DNA of 64,000 nt from Moesziomyces globuligerus. Taxonomy: Eukaryota; Basidiomycota; Ustilaginomycetes; Ustilaginales; Ustilaginaceae. This document shows positions 39,673 through 50,172 of this stretch, in pieces. The notes under the pieces are model-generated. The model was not told where the DNA came from and did not search any database. It was given only the letters and a program-made list of their open reading frames with translations. Numbering within the stretch: position 1 is the first letter of the stretch; every line of letters begins with the position of its first letter. A program made the translations under genes and the position numbers. The stretch spans positions 310,001-374,000 of the forward strand of contig JARVLF010000003.1 of the NCBI GenBank assembly GCA_030849465.1, written 5' to 3'.

Positions 39673-40870
39673 TGTCCGTGTGTGAGGATGGGAAGCATGG
39701 GACGGTCCCCGAGCGGGTGATGTAGACAGTGCGTGGCCCAAAGCCCACGGTGTGTCCGGCCCTCGATGTGGGTCAGCGGCAGGTTGTGGACGATGCGACT
39801 TGGACAAGACGTCGAGAGCTGACTTTGTGGGGATTCAGGGTCCTTGCCGAGTCTGAGCGAGCGGCTTCGACGCCGGAAGCGGTTGTTCGGCGACCGAGCC
39901 CAGGATTTTGGGTTCCTAGTTGTTTGAAATGCTGGCATAACAATTCTGCACGATGCGTTGCGATGCGTCTAAATCCAGCAATTGCCAAGAGCGCTGCTCG
40001 CCATGTGCGCTTTGATTGGATGGGAACAATGCGCAAGAGAAACCCCGCTAATCAGTCCGCATCCGCGATAGGCGCCCACTGGGAATCACGAACATGCACT
40101 GCGATCAGCTCGCGGAGTCACACGGGCCAAGTGCCAATCAAGTTCAAACAGCAGCAGCGTTGCCATGGGAGTCGAGTGCGAGCACCGTCTTATCGGTTTG
40201 AGCTCTCGTTTTGAATTAGCCGCTTCAGTCTGCATCGCTGCAGCTCAAAACCAGTCGGCCCGACTGAGCAACGCTGAGTCTGGGCCGTGCTTTGGTCCGT
40301 CGTGCGGTCCGCCCCACGACGGCTTGTGTCCATCCGTGCCTGAGCCTTGCAGAGGACGACATGGTGTCACACTGCTCCCGACGCCGCTCGCTTCCCTTCC
40401 CGTGCTGTTCGCAGTCCGCCTCAGCTCCTCTAATCTTGCGGCATGTCCACCTGACCCCGACGCAACCCTCGGCCCGCACTCACGATACCACAGCTTCAGC
40501 ACACACCCCCATTCGACTCTTATCTCATACTCGAGTCTGTACTCGTCGCTCTCACGTGGGAGGAAACGAAAGCTCGTAAACTCGCCAGCGCCGCGCTCGC
40601 GTACCCCGCGCCCTCCGCCTAATCGACGTCGAACAGCTTAAGGTTGCGAGCCTTTCCCTTTAGCATTCTGAAAGCAAGCCGCCCTTCCCATCATCCACCA
40701 TCCGCCCCACACCGCGCTTCGTTTCGCTCCGGCCCCGGCGCTGCGGCATCCATCCACCTTCGTCTTGGCAGCGGAAGCCATTGTCACCAACGTCTGGGCC
40801 CTCCATTGCCATCCGTACCTCCAGGCAGCAACACGCTGATCCGCGCACCCGCCATCATTAGTGCGGCAGG
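39673..40870. other. Divergent promoter region, thioesterase / APC permease
   Basis: About 1.2 kb. The permease side (40380-40870) is a pyrimidine-rich leader with many CCTC/CGCC tracts and no TATA. No exon or RNA gene is recognised. Confidence 0.6.
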
Positions 40871-42526
40871 ATGACAGACATGAAGCAGACCACCAGTGTC
40901 CACTCGGTCGTGTCGGCGGGCGTTGGCGCCGACGCCAGGCTTGCCTCGATGGGTTACGACGCCGAGCTCAAACGCAATCTCAGCATGATGACCATCCTTG
41001 GCCTCAGTTTCTCCATCATCGCCGCTCCCTTCGGTCTCAGCACCGCCTTCTCCATCGCCCTCACCTGCGGTGGGCCCATCACCATCCTTTACGGCTGGCT
41101 CCTCGTCTCGCTCATCTCGCTCTGCATGGCTGCCTCTCTTGCCGAACTCTGCTCCATGTACCCTACCTCGGGAGGCGTCTACGTCTGGTCGGCCTTCGTC
41201 GCAACCAAGAAGTGGGCGCCGCTCACTTCGTGGATCGTAGGCTGGGTTAGCCTAGTCGCCAACTGGACGCTCTGTCTCTCGATCAACTTTGGCGGTGCCC
41301 AGCTCATCATGGCCGCGGTCTCCCAATTCCGCAACAACGAATGGACGCCCGAAGCCTGGCACACGATCCTCACCTTCTGGGCATGCATGGTCATCGCCGC
41401 CATCGTCAACGCTTACGGCGTCAAGTACAGGTATCTTGACCGCCTCAACACGCTTTCCTTCTACTGGACTGCTGCGGGCACCATCATCATCGCCATCACC
41501 GTCCTGGTCCGTGCCAGGGACGGCCGCAAGGATGCAAAGTTCGTCTTCTCTGGCTGGGAGAACACCAGCGGCTGGCCCGATGGTTGGGCGTTCTTCGTCG
41601 GCCTCCTCCAAGCCGCCTACACGCTCACTGGCTACGGTACCGTCGCAGCGCTGTGCGAAGAAGTTGCCGAGCCAGAGAAGCAGGTGCCCAGGGCCATGGT
41701 TTATTCGGTCCTGGCCGCCAGCATCACTGGATTCTGCTACTTGATCCCCATCCTCTTCATCCTCACCCCCGATGCCGCCGACCTGCTTTCCACCGCAGCT
41801 GGCCAGCCCATTCCCGTCCTCTTTTCTCTTGCCACAGGCTCCGCTGGTGGAGGCTTCGGTCTGCTTTTCATCATTCTGGGTGTCTTCACCTTCGCCGGCA
41901 TCGGCTCGCTCACGGTCGCTCTCCGATGCACCTGGGCTTTTGCTCGTGACGGCGCCATTCCGGGCAGCAAGTACTGGTCCAAGGTCAACAAGAAGCTTGA
42001 CCTGCCCGTCAACGCGCTTATCCTCTCCACGGTCGTCGTTTCGCTCCTCGGCCTCATCTACCTCGGCAACACGGCTGCTTTCTCGGCCTTTACGGGAGTG
42101 GCTACCATCTGCCTGAGCATCAGCTACGGCATTCCGATCGCCGTCGCCATGTTCAGGCGTCGAACGATGCTTCGCGATGCCCCCTGGACGCTCGGCAAGT
42201 TCGGCTACGTGATCAATGCGATCACGTTTGTGTGGATCGTGCTGGCTACCGTGCTGTTCTGCATGCCCACCACGGCTACCGTAGAGCCCTCGACGATGAA
42301 CTACGCCTCGGTGGTGTTCGCCTTCTTCTTTGTGCTCAGTGCAGCATGGTGGTTTGCTTGGGGCAGCAGGCATTACGTCGGCCCTCTTGGTGCGGCCCCA
42401 GAGGAGGCGGTCGCACAGATCCGCCACACCCATGCTCACCCTTCCACAATGCCCGTGGACTCGAAACCCACCGTCGAAGTCGCAAGCCACAGCTCCGATG
42501 AGAAAGACGCGGCTCGCCACATGTAG
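40871..42526 (+). CDS. APC-family amino-acid/choline-type permease
   Basis: This 551-aa protein has about 12 membrane segments. Signatures are LKRNLSMMTILGLSFSIIAAPFGLS at TM1, the SMYPTSGGVYVWSA motif after TM3, LTGYGTVAALCEEV in the middle and the FARDGAIPGSKYWSKVNKK loop. This fits the fungal ACT family (amino-acid/choline/GABA). It shares the family plan with the permease at 25.2 kb but differs in most loop motifs, so it is not a recent duplicate. The C-terminal tail is hydrophilic and His/Ser-rich. The substrate is not certain. Confidence 0.9.
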   Translation: MTDMKQTTSVHSVVSAGVGADARLASMGYDAELKRNLSMMTILGLSFSIIAAPFGLSTAFSIALTCGGPITILYGWLLVSLISLCMAASLAELCSMYPTSGGVYVWSAFVATKKWAPLTSWIVGWVSLVANWTLCLSINFGGAQLIMAAVSQFRNNEWTPEAWHTILTFWACMVIAAIVNAYGVKYRYLDRLNTLSFYWTAAGTIIIAITVLVRARDGRKDAKFVFSGWENTSGWPDGWAFFVGLLQAAYTLTGYGTVAALCEEVAEPEKQVPRAMVYSVLAASITGFCYLIPILFILTPDAADLLSTAAGQPIPVLFSLATGSAGGGFGLLFIILGVFTFAGIGSLTVALRCTWAFARDGAIPGSKYWSKVNKKLDLPVNALILSTVVVSLLGLIYLGNTAAFSAFTGVATICLSISYGIPIAVAMFRRRTMLRDAPWTLGKFGYVINAITFVWIVLATVLFCMPTTATVEPSTMNYASVVFAFFFVLSAAWWFAWGSRHYVGPLGAAPEEAVAQIRHTHAHPSTMPVDSKPTVEVASHSSDEKDAARHM

Positions 42527-42686
42527 ATACGAAAGACCTCGGTCTTGTGCTGAAGGCGCTTTTGCAATCAATTGATCATCGCACAAGATGCAGGCTTGAG
42601 ACGAGACGTCGAGCCGTATGCATGCAGAGAAGGAGATTGCAAGTCTTTGTGCTGGATATAGCGAGCAAACGCAAGCATGCGATGGA

Positions 42687-43354
42687 TTATTCGCCGCCGA
42701 AGAGGACCTGGCCGCGATGTGTGAGAGTTGCGAAGCTGGAGCGTGAGTCGACCTCGTCTACTGATCTGTGTGCGGCGCGTAGCGATGAGGCAAGGGAAAG
42801 AAGAGTGTCAGTGATGCTGAGACGAGATAAAGTCGAGGAGCCGGGAGGACGTACTTTGAGCGCATCTCGCTAGCCCAGGTGACATTCTTGAGTGGTGCGG
42901 CCGTGAGCGCGATGCCGAGCAGAATGACGACAAACGACACGAGAGTCTCGAGTGTAATCTGAGCAGGGATGGCGAAAGAAGCCCAAATGTCAGCCTTGTG
43001 CGTCTGCAGAGACTTGTGGTGCTGATGCAATCAGATACGAACATCGAGCGGCATCGTGTTGGCCTCGGGACCGACGAGGCCGAGCGCCTTCCTCAGAGAC
43101 AGTTCTGTCAGAGATGAAAAGCAAAAAGGAGCACATTAGCACGCGTGAGGGGAGCCCTTCTGACAAGGCGATAGGGCGAGAACTCACGCTCATATGTTGA
43201 GTATGCTGCGTGGAAGAACACAACTGCAAGGGCGATAATGCGATGATAGGAAGACGAGTCAGTCATCGGTCAGTCTCTGTCTTCGATCCTTGCTTCTTCG
43301 TGGGGAAGACGTACGGGTTCCGATGGTGAGCAGTAGCTTGCCAGCAGCGGTCAT
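42687..43354 (-). CDS. EMC5: ER membrane complex subunit 5 (EMC5/MMGT1 family), five exons
   Basis: I reconstructed this gene from splice signals and conservation. Exons on the minus strand are 43354-43315, 43223-43188, 43104-43043, 42958-42855 and 42765-42687. They give 106 aa with a single frame and phases that all match. Donors are GTACGT, GTGAGT, GTTCGT and GTACGT; introns are 91, 83, 84 and 89 nt, several with CTGAC branch motifs. The protein has TM1 (LLLTIGTLVFFHAAYSTYE), the MPLDITLETLVSF entry into TM2, then EMRSKSVDEVDSRSSF and THRGQVLF, which line up with human MMGT1 (HAAFSA, LPIDIVLQTLLAF, NHRGRVLF). EMC5 is a membrane subunit of the ER insertase. The only weak point is the GTTCGT donor of intron 3. 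Confidence 0.88.
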
Positions 43355-43930
43355 GACGGCTGCTTTGGATGAGCTCAGCGACTCGGAGCTCTGTCTGGTG
43401 TGAGCAAAGATGCAGAAGCGGTGAGGAAGACGTCCAAGAACCGCGCACGGTTGGGATCAATTGGTCCAACACGCAGACCGCCCGGCATGTCCACCCGATG
43501 ACTCTACATCGGGGATATATCGGCGACGATTCACCGCTGAAATGTCACCTCTAGCCGAACTCACGACTGTCGTGAATTCCAAGACAAGGCATCGACAGCC
43601 GTCCGGATCGGCGCTTCGCATAGCCGTAACGTAAGCTGCAGCACGTTCAGAGCAGCAGCAGCTGCTGCCCATGTAGAGCGATGGACGGGCCCGGACCTTC
43701 GCAGCTGAAGCCTCGCGGTTCTTCTGGACGGCACGGTTGGCGTTCGGCCTCCACATGGTCTTGCGGCAGGGCGACGGTGTTGATTCTGTGCCGCTCTCTT
43801 GACCTGCGCACGATGCACTTTCTGATGTGATAGAAATGCGCCTCCTCTCACTTCGCTGCTCAGTCCCATCCCCACCATACAGTCTGATATCCGGACCATC
43901 CACACGCCCTCCAAAAGGTGTTTGAACAGG
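43355..43930. other. Divergent promoter region, EMC5 / photolyase
   Basis: Shared upstream region of 576 bp. Frames seen here on the minus strand (for example 43457-43903) overlap the expected promoters and show no known domain. No TATA is obvious. Confidence 0.6.
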
Positions 43931-45982
43931 ATGTCAAAATCCGCTCGTGTGCTCTATTGGTTCCGCACCGACTTGCGGCTGCACGACTCTCCGGCTCTGC
44001 AGGCGGCCCTGGACCTGAAGCCGGCGGCTCTCTTTCCGGTATGGTGCTGGGATCCAAACTACGTCTACAAGCACCGTGTCGGCGTCAACCGCTTCCGCTT
44101 CCTCATCGAGTCGATGAATGCGCTCTCGGACCGAATCACCTCGACGCAAGCTAACTCGCAGCTGCTCGTCGTGCGCGGTGAGCCGACCGAACTGCTTCCG
44201 GAGCTTTGGAAGCGCTGGAACATCACCCACCTCGTGATCGAGAAGGACCCCTCGGCTTACGGCAGGAGACGCGACACCTTGATCCGCGAGGCAGCCAAGA
44301 AGGGCAAGGTCGAGGTAGTTGCCGTCCAGGGCCATCATCTCTTTGACCCAGAGGAGGTGGTGAAGCGCAACAAGGGCAAGCCCACCATGGCGATGAGCAC
44401 GCTGCAGAAGATCGTGTCCGACATGGGCGATGTGCCCAAGCCGCTAGAGGCGCCCAAGGACCTTCCGCTACCACAGCTCAAGGATTCCAAGTCTGAGACG
44501 CTCAAGGACCTGCTCGCAGAGCTCGCAAATTCGCTCGACGGTCTGCCGCACTACACGGGCAAGGGACGTGAAGGTCCGGAATCGGTCGATCTCAACTCCA
44601 CCGAGCTCGGTGGCCAGCGCGACAAAGAGGTGACGTGCTACGACACCATCAGCGGTGACGAATCGGAGCTCTTCTCTGTGCCCACGCTCGAGTCCATCGG
44701 GATGGATGTCAGCAAGATCAAGGACACAATCAAAGGCGGCGAGCCCCTCGCCCTTGAAAAGCTGGCCAAGATCTGCAAAGACGCCGAATACGTGGCTACG
44801 TTCGCCAAGCCCAAGACGTCGCCTGGACAGTCAGCTGAAGATCCTTCCACCACGCTGATGTCGCCATATCTCAAGTTCGGCTGCCTGAGCGTACGCAAAT
44901 TCTGGTGGGACGTCGAGGAGGCCAAGAAGAAGTACAAGGGTGGCAGCAAGACAGGACCTCCGGAGAACCTGAATGGACAGCTGCTCTTCCGCGACATGTA
45001 TGCCTGCGCGGAATTCGCGATCGGAGACGCCTTCCAGAGGGTGAGGGGCAACGAAGTCTGCCGTTACATAGACTGGTACCTCCCCACGCATTACGACAAG
45101 GACGGCCAGGTCATCCTGCCGCGTCCGCCTGGTGATGCGGTGAGTGAGGCGAGGCTGTCGGCATACAAGCTCGGCCAGACCGGCTTCCCCTGGATTGATG
45201 CGCTCATGCGCCAGCTGCGTCTCGAAGGCTGGATGCACCATCTCGGACGCCACTCGGTTGCGGCTTTCCTCACGCGCGGCCAATGCTGGATCTCCTGGGA
45301 GCGGGGCGCCGAGATCTTTGACGAGTACCTGATCGACTGGGACCCATGCTCGAACCCGGGCAACTGGATGTGGCTCTCGTGCTCGGCTTTCTTTAGTCAG
45401 TACTTCCGCCTCTATGGTCTTGCCACTTTCCCCGCCAAGTACGACAAGACCGGTGCACTGGTGCGCAAGTACTGCCCAGAGCTCGCCAAGTTTCCGGACA
45501 AGTACATCTACGAGCCCTTCAATGCGCCCATGGAGGTTCAGAAGAAGGCCGGCTGCATCATCGGCAAGGACTACCCTGCTCCCATGCTGGATGAGAAGGA
45601 GACCAAGAGCGAGAACATGCAGCGCATGAAGATCTGCTACCAGGCCAACCTGCATGGCACGAGCAAGGAGGTGCTCGATGGGAAAGCCGACGAAATGCTC
45701 AGGAAGAAGCACGGCTTTAAGCCACCAAAGGAGTTCGACTGGGCCAACAGACCCGGCAGCAAGATCCCTGACTGGGCCGAAGCCCCTGAGGGTGAGGAGA
45801 AAACCACCAAGGGCGCTCCGAGCAACAACAGCGCTGCTAAGAAGGAGGAGCGGGACGACGGCAGCGACTCTGACGACGTCGCATACGAACAGGAGGACGA
45901 GCAGAAGGAAGAGCGCGACACGAAGAAGCGCAAAGGCGATGCCCAGGGTCAAAGCGGCAAGGGCAAGAAGACAAAGAAGTAG
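43931..45982 (+). CDS. Photolyase/cryptochrome family protein, (6-4) photolyase type
   Basis: This 683-aa protein starts at the ATG at 43931; the frame opens three codons earlier at TTG. The N-terminal photolyase alpha/beta domain begins VLYWFRTDLRLHDSPAL. The FAD-binding helical half includes FRDMYACAEFAIGD, GFPWIDALMRQLRLEGWMHH and the HHLGRHSVAAFLTRG motif. Its two histidines, spaced by four, are the (6-4) photoproduct repair pair. NPGNWMWLSCSAFF follows, as in animal-type (6-4) photolyases. The C-terminal 120 residues are acidic then Lys-rich (KKRKGDAQGQ...GKGKKTKK) and look like a nuclear signal. Role: light-driven repair of UV lesions, or a photoreceptor; the histidine pair favours repair. 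An insertion of about 100 residues around 180-280 is lineage-specific. Confidence 0.9.
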   Translation: MSKSARVLYWFRTDLRLHDSPALQAALDLKPAALFPVWCWDPNYVYKHRVGVNRFRFLIESMNALSDRITSTQANSQLLVVRGEPTELLPELWKRWNITHLVIEKDPSAYGRRRDTLIREAAKKGKVEVVAVQGHHLFDPEEVVKRNKGKPTMAMSTLQKIVSDMGDVPKPLEAPKDLPLPQLKDSKSETLKDLLAELANSLDGLPHYTGKGREGPESVDLNSTELGGQRDKEVTCYDTISGDESELFSVPTLESIGMDVSKIKDTIKGGEPLALEKLAKICKDAEYVATFAKPKTSPGQSAEDPSTTLMSPYLKFGCLSVRKFWWDVEEAKKKYKGGSKTGPPENLNGQLLFRDMYACAEFAIGDAFQRVRGNEVCRYIDWYLPTHYDKDGQVILPRPPGDAVSEARLSAYKLGQTGFPWIDALMRQLRLEGWMHHLGRHSVAAFLTRGQCWISWERGAEIFDEYLIDWDPCSNPGNWMWLSCSAFFSQYFRLYGLATFPAKYDKTGALVRKYCPELAKFPDKYIYEPFNAPMEVQKKAGCIIGKDYPAPMLDEKETKSENMQRMKICYQANLHGTSKEVLDGKADEMLRKKHGFKPPKEFDWANRPGSKIPDWAEAPEGEEKTTKGAPSNNSAAKKEERDDGSDSDDVAYEQEDEQKEERDTKKRKGDAQGQSGKGKKTKK

Positions 45983-46451
45983 CAAGATGTAACGCAGCTC
46001 TCGATGTCTGATGGGGAAAGCACTTTACATGGATGCGCATGGCCGTGCTGCTGTCAGGTCCGGAGTGATGAGAGGCTGAAATGTGACGCCCGTATCTGTG
46101 CTGGCCACTCTGAAAGCTGTTTGTGGTCGCTCAATCGGAGGCGTCTAGGTGGGATTGGTTCGTCTTGCGAACGTGATTGGAAGTTTGATCTTGGTCGGGG
46201 AGGTTCGATAAATGTTGTGCAGCCCGTCACAGCGCGATCTCTGGATGTGGAGGATGAGAGAGCATCGAGGGACAGGTTGCGACGGGCTTAAGATGCACAA
46301 CGCTCCTATGGACCGGATGGGGAGGATATCGAGGTTGCAGCTCATAACAAAGAGGGACCAGATCCATGTCGGTGGGATACTGCAGGCAATTCACAATACG
46401 CATGATGAGTTCGATGGGCTGCTGCCTGGGCGACATAGAGCACAATCGAGA
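45983..46451. other. Convergent intergenic region, photolyase / TCA17
   Basis: 3' flanks of two convergent genes; only short frames, nothing recognised. Confidence 0.6.
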
Positions 46452-47184
46452 CTATCGAGCCGCCGCGGAAGCTGATGGTCTTGACACCGACCCACTCTCT
46501 TTCGATGCTGGCTCTGTCCCGGAGCTGCCAAAGACGATGCGGTCGATCCTGGAGTCGAACGCGGAGCTACGTATCGGCCGGCAGTTGACGGAAAGTGTGC
46601 TCGCCTGCCTCTGCTCCAGCTCCTCCTGCGCACGTTCGGCTTGTGCCTGCGGAGCTCCTTTCTCCGCACTGTCCTCGACATCGCGCGCAAACGTCGATGG
46701 AGGGAGCGAGTGAAACGGATTGGCCGAGTACTTGAGGTATGATGTGTAGATGGCTCGGAAGAGCGTGAGCATGTCGATGTCGCGCACAGCATGATCGCTC
46801 AACGAGAGCATGAGCAGCAGCCGGAGCTTCGTGCACGTCTGAAAACCATAGATCGCCAGGTCCTCGAGTGTCGAGAGGAGGCCGAGGTACTGTTCGGGGC
46901 TACTTCTGCTCGAAGATGCCCCTTGGCTGGCGCTGTTCCCGCTGCGCTCGTCCATCACGTCCAGCGCAGCATGAGAGAAGTAGTGATAGCGCAGATCTGC
47001 TGCAGCCGAGTCATGTGGAGAGCCTCCGAACTGACGAACGTAGATCGGTCCACTGCGTGGTGAGACGATGGCCAGTGCTTGCTGTTCAATCGCGGCCAGA
47101 AGTGATGGTCAGTGCAGTGTTCAGCGGTAAGTGAAGATGTCTGACCAGTAGGATGCCTACAATTCTCGGTGCGGATGTCGACAT
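46452..47184 (-). CDS. TCA17: TRAPP subunit Tca17/TRAPPC2L-like protein, two exons
   Basis: Exon 1 is 47184-47161 and exon 2 is 47081-46452, giving 217 aa. Exon 2 contains the longin-fold motifs of TRAPPC2L in order: ALAIVSPRSGPIYVRQF, LRYHYFSHAALDVMDER, EQYLGLLSTLEDLAIYGF, LRLLLMLS, TLFRAIYTSYLKYSANPF and SSAFDSRIDRIV. Exon 1 supplies the start MSTSAPRI. The 79-nt intron runs from a GTAGGC donor to a GAACAG acceptor with a CTGAC branch motif; a GTCAGA donor 15 nt downstream would also keep the frame. The family is normally about 140-150 aa. The extra length is an Ala/Glu/Gln-rich insertion before SSAFD plus a Ser/Ala tail. It acts in TRAPPII assembly at the Golgi. It is divergent from the dipeptidase gene. 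Confidence 0.82.
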
Positions 47185-47814
47185 GCTATCTGGGTTATCC
47201 GGAGCTGATGTGGGGAAGGTGGCTAGAAGCGAATGGCTTCAAGGGAAAGGCAGTTTGGACGAGACATGCCAGAAGGATGAGTGGGGTGGTTCGAGCGCGC
47301 CGGCAACCCAAAACATGTCACGGCGTAACACTTAGGGTCTCGAAAAACCCCGAACAGCTTTTGAAATCATCGCCGACCGATGGCATCGACATGGCGATCC
47401 TGAATTGGGCCGTGAGTTCTGTTGGATCGATCGGCAGCCATTCGGACATGTCTGAGATGCCAGATACGAGCACGATACGGGCCTGAAGACACCGTCAGAC
47501 AGTTGATGTAAGAAGGACGAGCCGCGGAAGACAGCCATGATTATCGACCGATAAACGCGAAAGAGGTGGTTGGAAGGCGAGCGAGCTCTGATACGGTCGA
47601 GCCAGCCGCGAGGCTTCCGTGCAGGCGGACGGGAAGAGGGAAATTTTCAGTCTGGTCTGTGCAGAGAGCGCTTATCTCGGTTGGCTCTTGCGCAGCCATC
47701 GACGACATCGGGACGAGCGACTGCACCTCGGCAGCTCGGCCAGGTCATGTGGTCTGCTTGCTTGAGCCGTCACAATCTTCCCCTCTCCCACCACCAAAAC
47801 AACCACGATCCATC
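47185..47814. other. Divergent promoter region, TCA17 / dipeptidase
   Basis: 630 bp between divergent starts. A GATAA motif lies at about 47550 on the dipeptidase side (ACCGATAAACG). The dipeptidase frame is open upstream of its ATG but without family similarity. Confidence 0.6.
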
Positions 47815-49248
47815 ATGGCTACCGCAGAGCAAAAGAAGTTCGTCTCGCAGATCGACGCCAACAAGTCGGCACTGATTGATCGCCTGGCTCAGGCGGTCTC
47901 GATCCCGTCGGTGTCGGGCGATGCTGCGTACCGCAAGCACTGCTTTGAGATGGCCGACTGGCTGCTGGCCGAGCTTAAGCAGCTCGGCGCTACGGCGGAG
48001 CTCAAGCCGCTGGGCAAGCAGGTGCTCGACGGCCAGGAGATCGAGCTGCCCCCCGTCATCCTCGGTGATCTGGGCAAGGACCCCAAGAAGAAGACGATTC
48101 TGGTCTACGGCCACTTTGACGTGCAGCCTGCGCTCAAGTCGGATGGCTGGGACACGGAGCCGTTCAAGCTGATCACGGACGAGAAGACGGGCCGCATGTA
48201 CGGCCGCGGATCCACCGACGACAAGGGACCCATCCTTGGCTGGCTCAACGCCATCGAGGCTCACCAGCAGGCCGGCATCGAGATGCCCGTCAACCTCAAG
48301 TTCTGCTTCGAAGGCATGGAGGAGAGCGGCAGTGTCGGCCTGGACGAGCTCATCGCCGCTGAGAAGGACAGCTTCTTCCAGGGTGTCGATGCGGTCTGCA
48401 TTTCGGACAACTACTGGCTTGGCACCAAGAAGCCTTGCCTCACGCACGGCCTGCGTGGTATCGCGTACTTCAAGCTGGCCATCTCGGGCCCGGCCCGCGA
48501 CCTGCACTCGGGTGTGTTCGGTGGTGTAGTGCACGAGCCCATGACGGACCTCTTCACGATCATGTCCAAGTTGGTGACGGCCAAGGGCGAGATCCTGATC
48601 CCGGGCATCAAGGAGCTCGTCGCTCCGCTCACGGACGAGGAGCGCCAGCGCTACGACGTGATGGACTTCTCGCTGAGCGACATCGAGGGTGCCACGGGCA
48701 GCCAGACGACCGTGAGCGACGACAAGGCGGCGGTGCTGATGGGCCGCATGCGCTACCCGTGTCTGTCGCTGCACGGCATCGAGGGCGCGTTCTCGGAGCC
48801 AGGCACCAAGACGGTGATCCCGGCCAAGGTGGTGGGCAAGTTTTCGCTGCGTCTGGTGCCGGACATGACGCCGGAGAAGGTCAACGAGCTTGTGACCAAG
48901 TATGTCAACGAGGAGTTTGCCAAGATCGGCAGCAAGAACACGATGAACATCACGAGCGAGCACGGAGGCAAGCCGTGGCTGGCCGACCCGAACCACTGGA
49001 ACTACGAGGCGGCGATCAAGGCGACCGAGACGATCTACGGCGTCAAGCCGGATCTGACGCGCGAGGGCGGCTCGATCCCTGTGACGCTCACCTTTGCCGA
49101 CACGCTGCAGAAGAACGTGCTGCTGCTGCCCATGGGCCGAAGCGACGACGGCGCGCACTCGATCAACGAGAAGCTCGACATCTCGAACTACATTGAGGGC
49201 ACCAAGCTCCTGGGTCTCTACCTGCACGAAGTTGCTGCCATCAACTGA
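47815..49248 (+). CDS. DUG1: M20 cytosolic dipeptidase, Dug1/CNDP2 type
   Basis: This 477-aa protein starts at ATCATGGCT (47815). The di-metal site is complete: YGHFDVQP (H100, D102), the bridging aspartate in GSTDDKGP (D135), MEESGS (E169/E170), the ISDNYW aspartate (D198) and the late DDGAHSINEK histidine. The lid/dimerisation domain contains SGPARDLHSGVFGG and RYDVMDFSL. Yeast Dug1 hydrolyses Cys-Gly dipeptides in glutathione turnover; mammalian CNDP2 is a broad dipeptidase. The length matches the family closely and there are no introns. Codon use is strongly GC3-biased, which suggests high expression. Confidence 0.95.
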   Translation: MATAEQKKFVSQIDANKSALIDRLAQAVSIPSVSGDAAYRKHCFEMADWLLAELKQLGATAELKPLGKQVLDGQEIELPPVILGDLGKDPKKKTILVYGHFDVQPALKSDGWDTEPFKLITDEKTGRMYGRGSTDDKGPILGWLNAIEAHQQAGIEMPVNLKFCFEGMEESGSVGLDELIAAEKDSFFQGVDAVCISDNYWLGTKKPCLTHGLRGIAYFKLAISGPARDLHSGVFGGVVHEPMTDLFTIMSKLVTAKGEILIPGIKELVAPLTDEERQRYDVMDFSLSDIEGATGSQTTVSDDKAAVLMGRMRYPCLSLHGIEGAFSEPGTKTVIPAKVVGKFSLRLVPDMTPEKVNELVTKYVNEEFAKIGSKNTMNITSEHGGKPWLADPNHWNYEAAIKATETIYGVKPDLTREGGSIPVTLTFADTLQKNVLLLPMGRSDDGAHSINEKLDISNYIEGTKLLGLYLHEVAAIN

Positions 49249-49721
49249 AAGTGCTATAGATAGCTTCGCTTTCGGCTTCGACTGCATGGAATGCCAACAA
49301 TTTGAGTCCCGGTCAGAGCTCATGCGATGTGCGCGGAAAGTTGCCTTTGAGAACACGGTGCGCTTCGAGATCACGAGACCATGGCTGGTGGCAGACAAGT
49401 CGTGCATGGCCGACGTCGGGCCTTCCTTCACTCCTTGCACTCATGCGCCTCTACTGTATGGAAGGGAAGGGTGACAATTCTGTAATTTTGCAACTTGCGG
49501 ACAACGAAGCGGGAAGCTCCATGCGGAGCGAGCGAGGCGGCATCAGGCGGCAGCAGGCGGCAGAAGAGTTGAGAGTACGGAATCGAGCCGTGCAGCTGCA
49601 CGCAGCGGCGAATCCAACTTTATCTATTGGCCTCGACCCTCGCTGCACATCGCTGTCCAATCACATCGACAGGCCGCCTCCACCGCGTGACTTGCAGCTG
49701 GACCCCACACACACACGCAGC

Positions 49722-49737
49722 TACTGTACAGTACTGT
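49722..49737. repeat. Overlapping palindrome TACTGTACAGTACTGT
   Basis: ACTGTACAGT and ACAGTACTGT are both perfect 10-bp palindromes and overlap by four bases. It lies about 490 bp upstream of the transporter start and resembles the palindromes at 31961-31980. Confidence 0.65.
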
Positions 49738-50113
49738 TAGGGATGCGCACGCCTGCTTTGCAACTCAGACGCATGCTTGGCAGCCCCCAAGCACACCTCT
49801 CGCCTACACCCACCGACCCCTCTCCTCGCCGCAGCTCAGCTCGCCATTGGCCCGCCACCCGCTCACCGGCTTGCGCCTGCATTTCTCCGAGCAGCTTCTT
49901 CTTGCTTCCTCACCCCACGCCGACGGAGCATCCGACGTCGGCTTCCTACCACCATCACAACACGGTTTGCAAAGAGGACGCCCTCATCTTTCGGCCTTTC
50001 CCGTCCGGCGGCTTCTCCCTCTGACCCTGGCTTCTTCCGCCAGCTGGCCTCTCGCGGCTCGCCAACGCTAGATCGTCAGCGTGAGCGATCGCTCCACTCC
50101 GACCTCGACTAGA

Positions 50114-50172
50114 CTCCTCTCTCTCCCTCCCCCTCCCCTCTCCCTCCCCCTCCCTCCCCCTCCCCCTCCCCT
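50114..50172 (+). repeat. 59-nt pure pyrimidine (CT) tract in the leader
   Basis: Uninterrupted C/T, built of CCCTCC and CTCTCC units, ending 55 bp before the start codon of the transporter. Such tracts are common near fungal transcription starts and are prone to length change. Confidence 0.9.

Noticed and set aside
25189..42526. The two APC permeases as a recent duplication
   Set aside because: They share only family-level motifs and differ in most loops; 14 kb and several unrelated genes lie between them.
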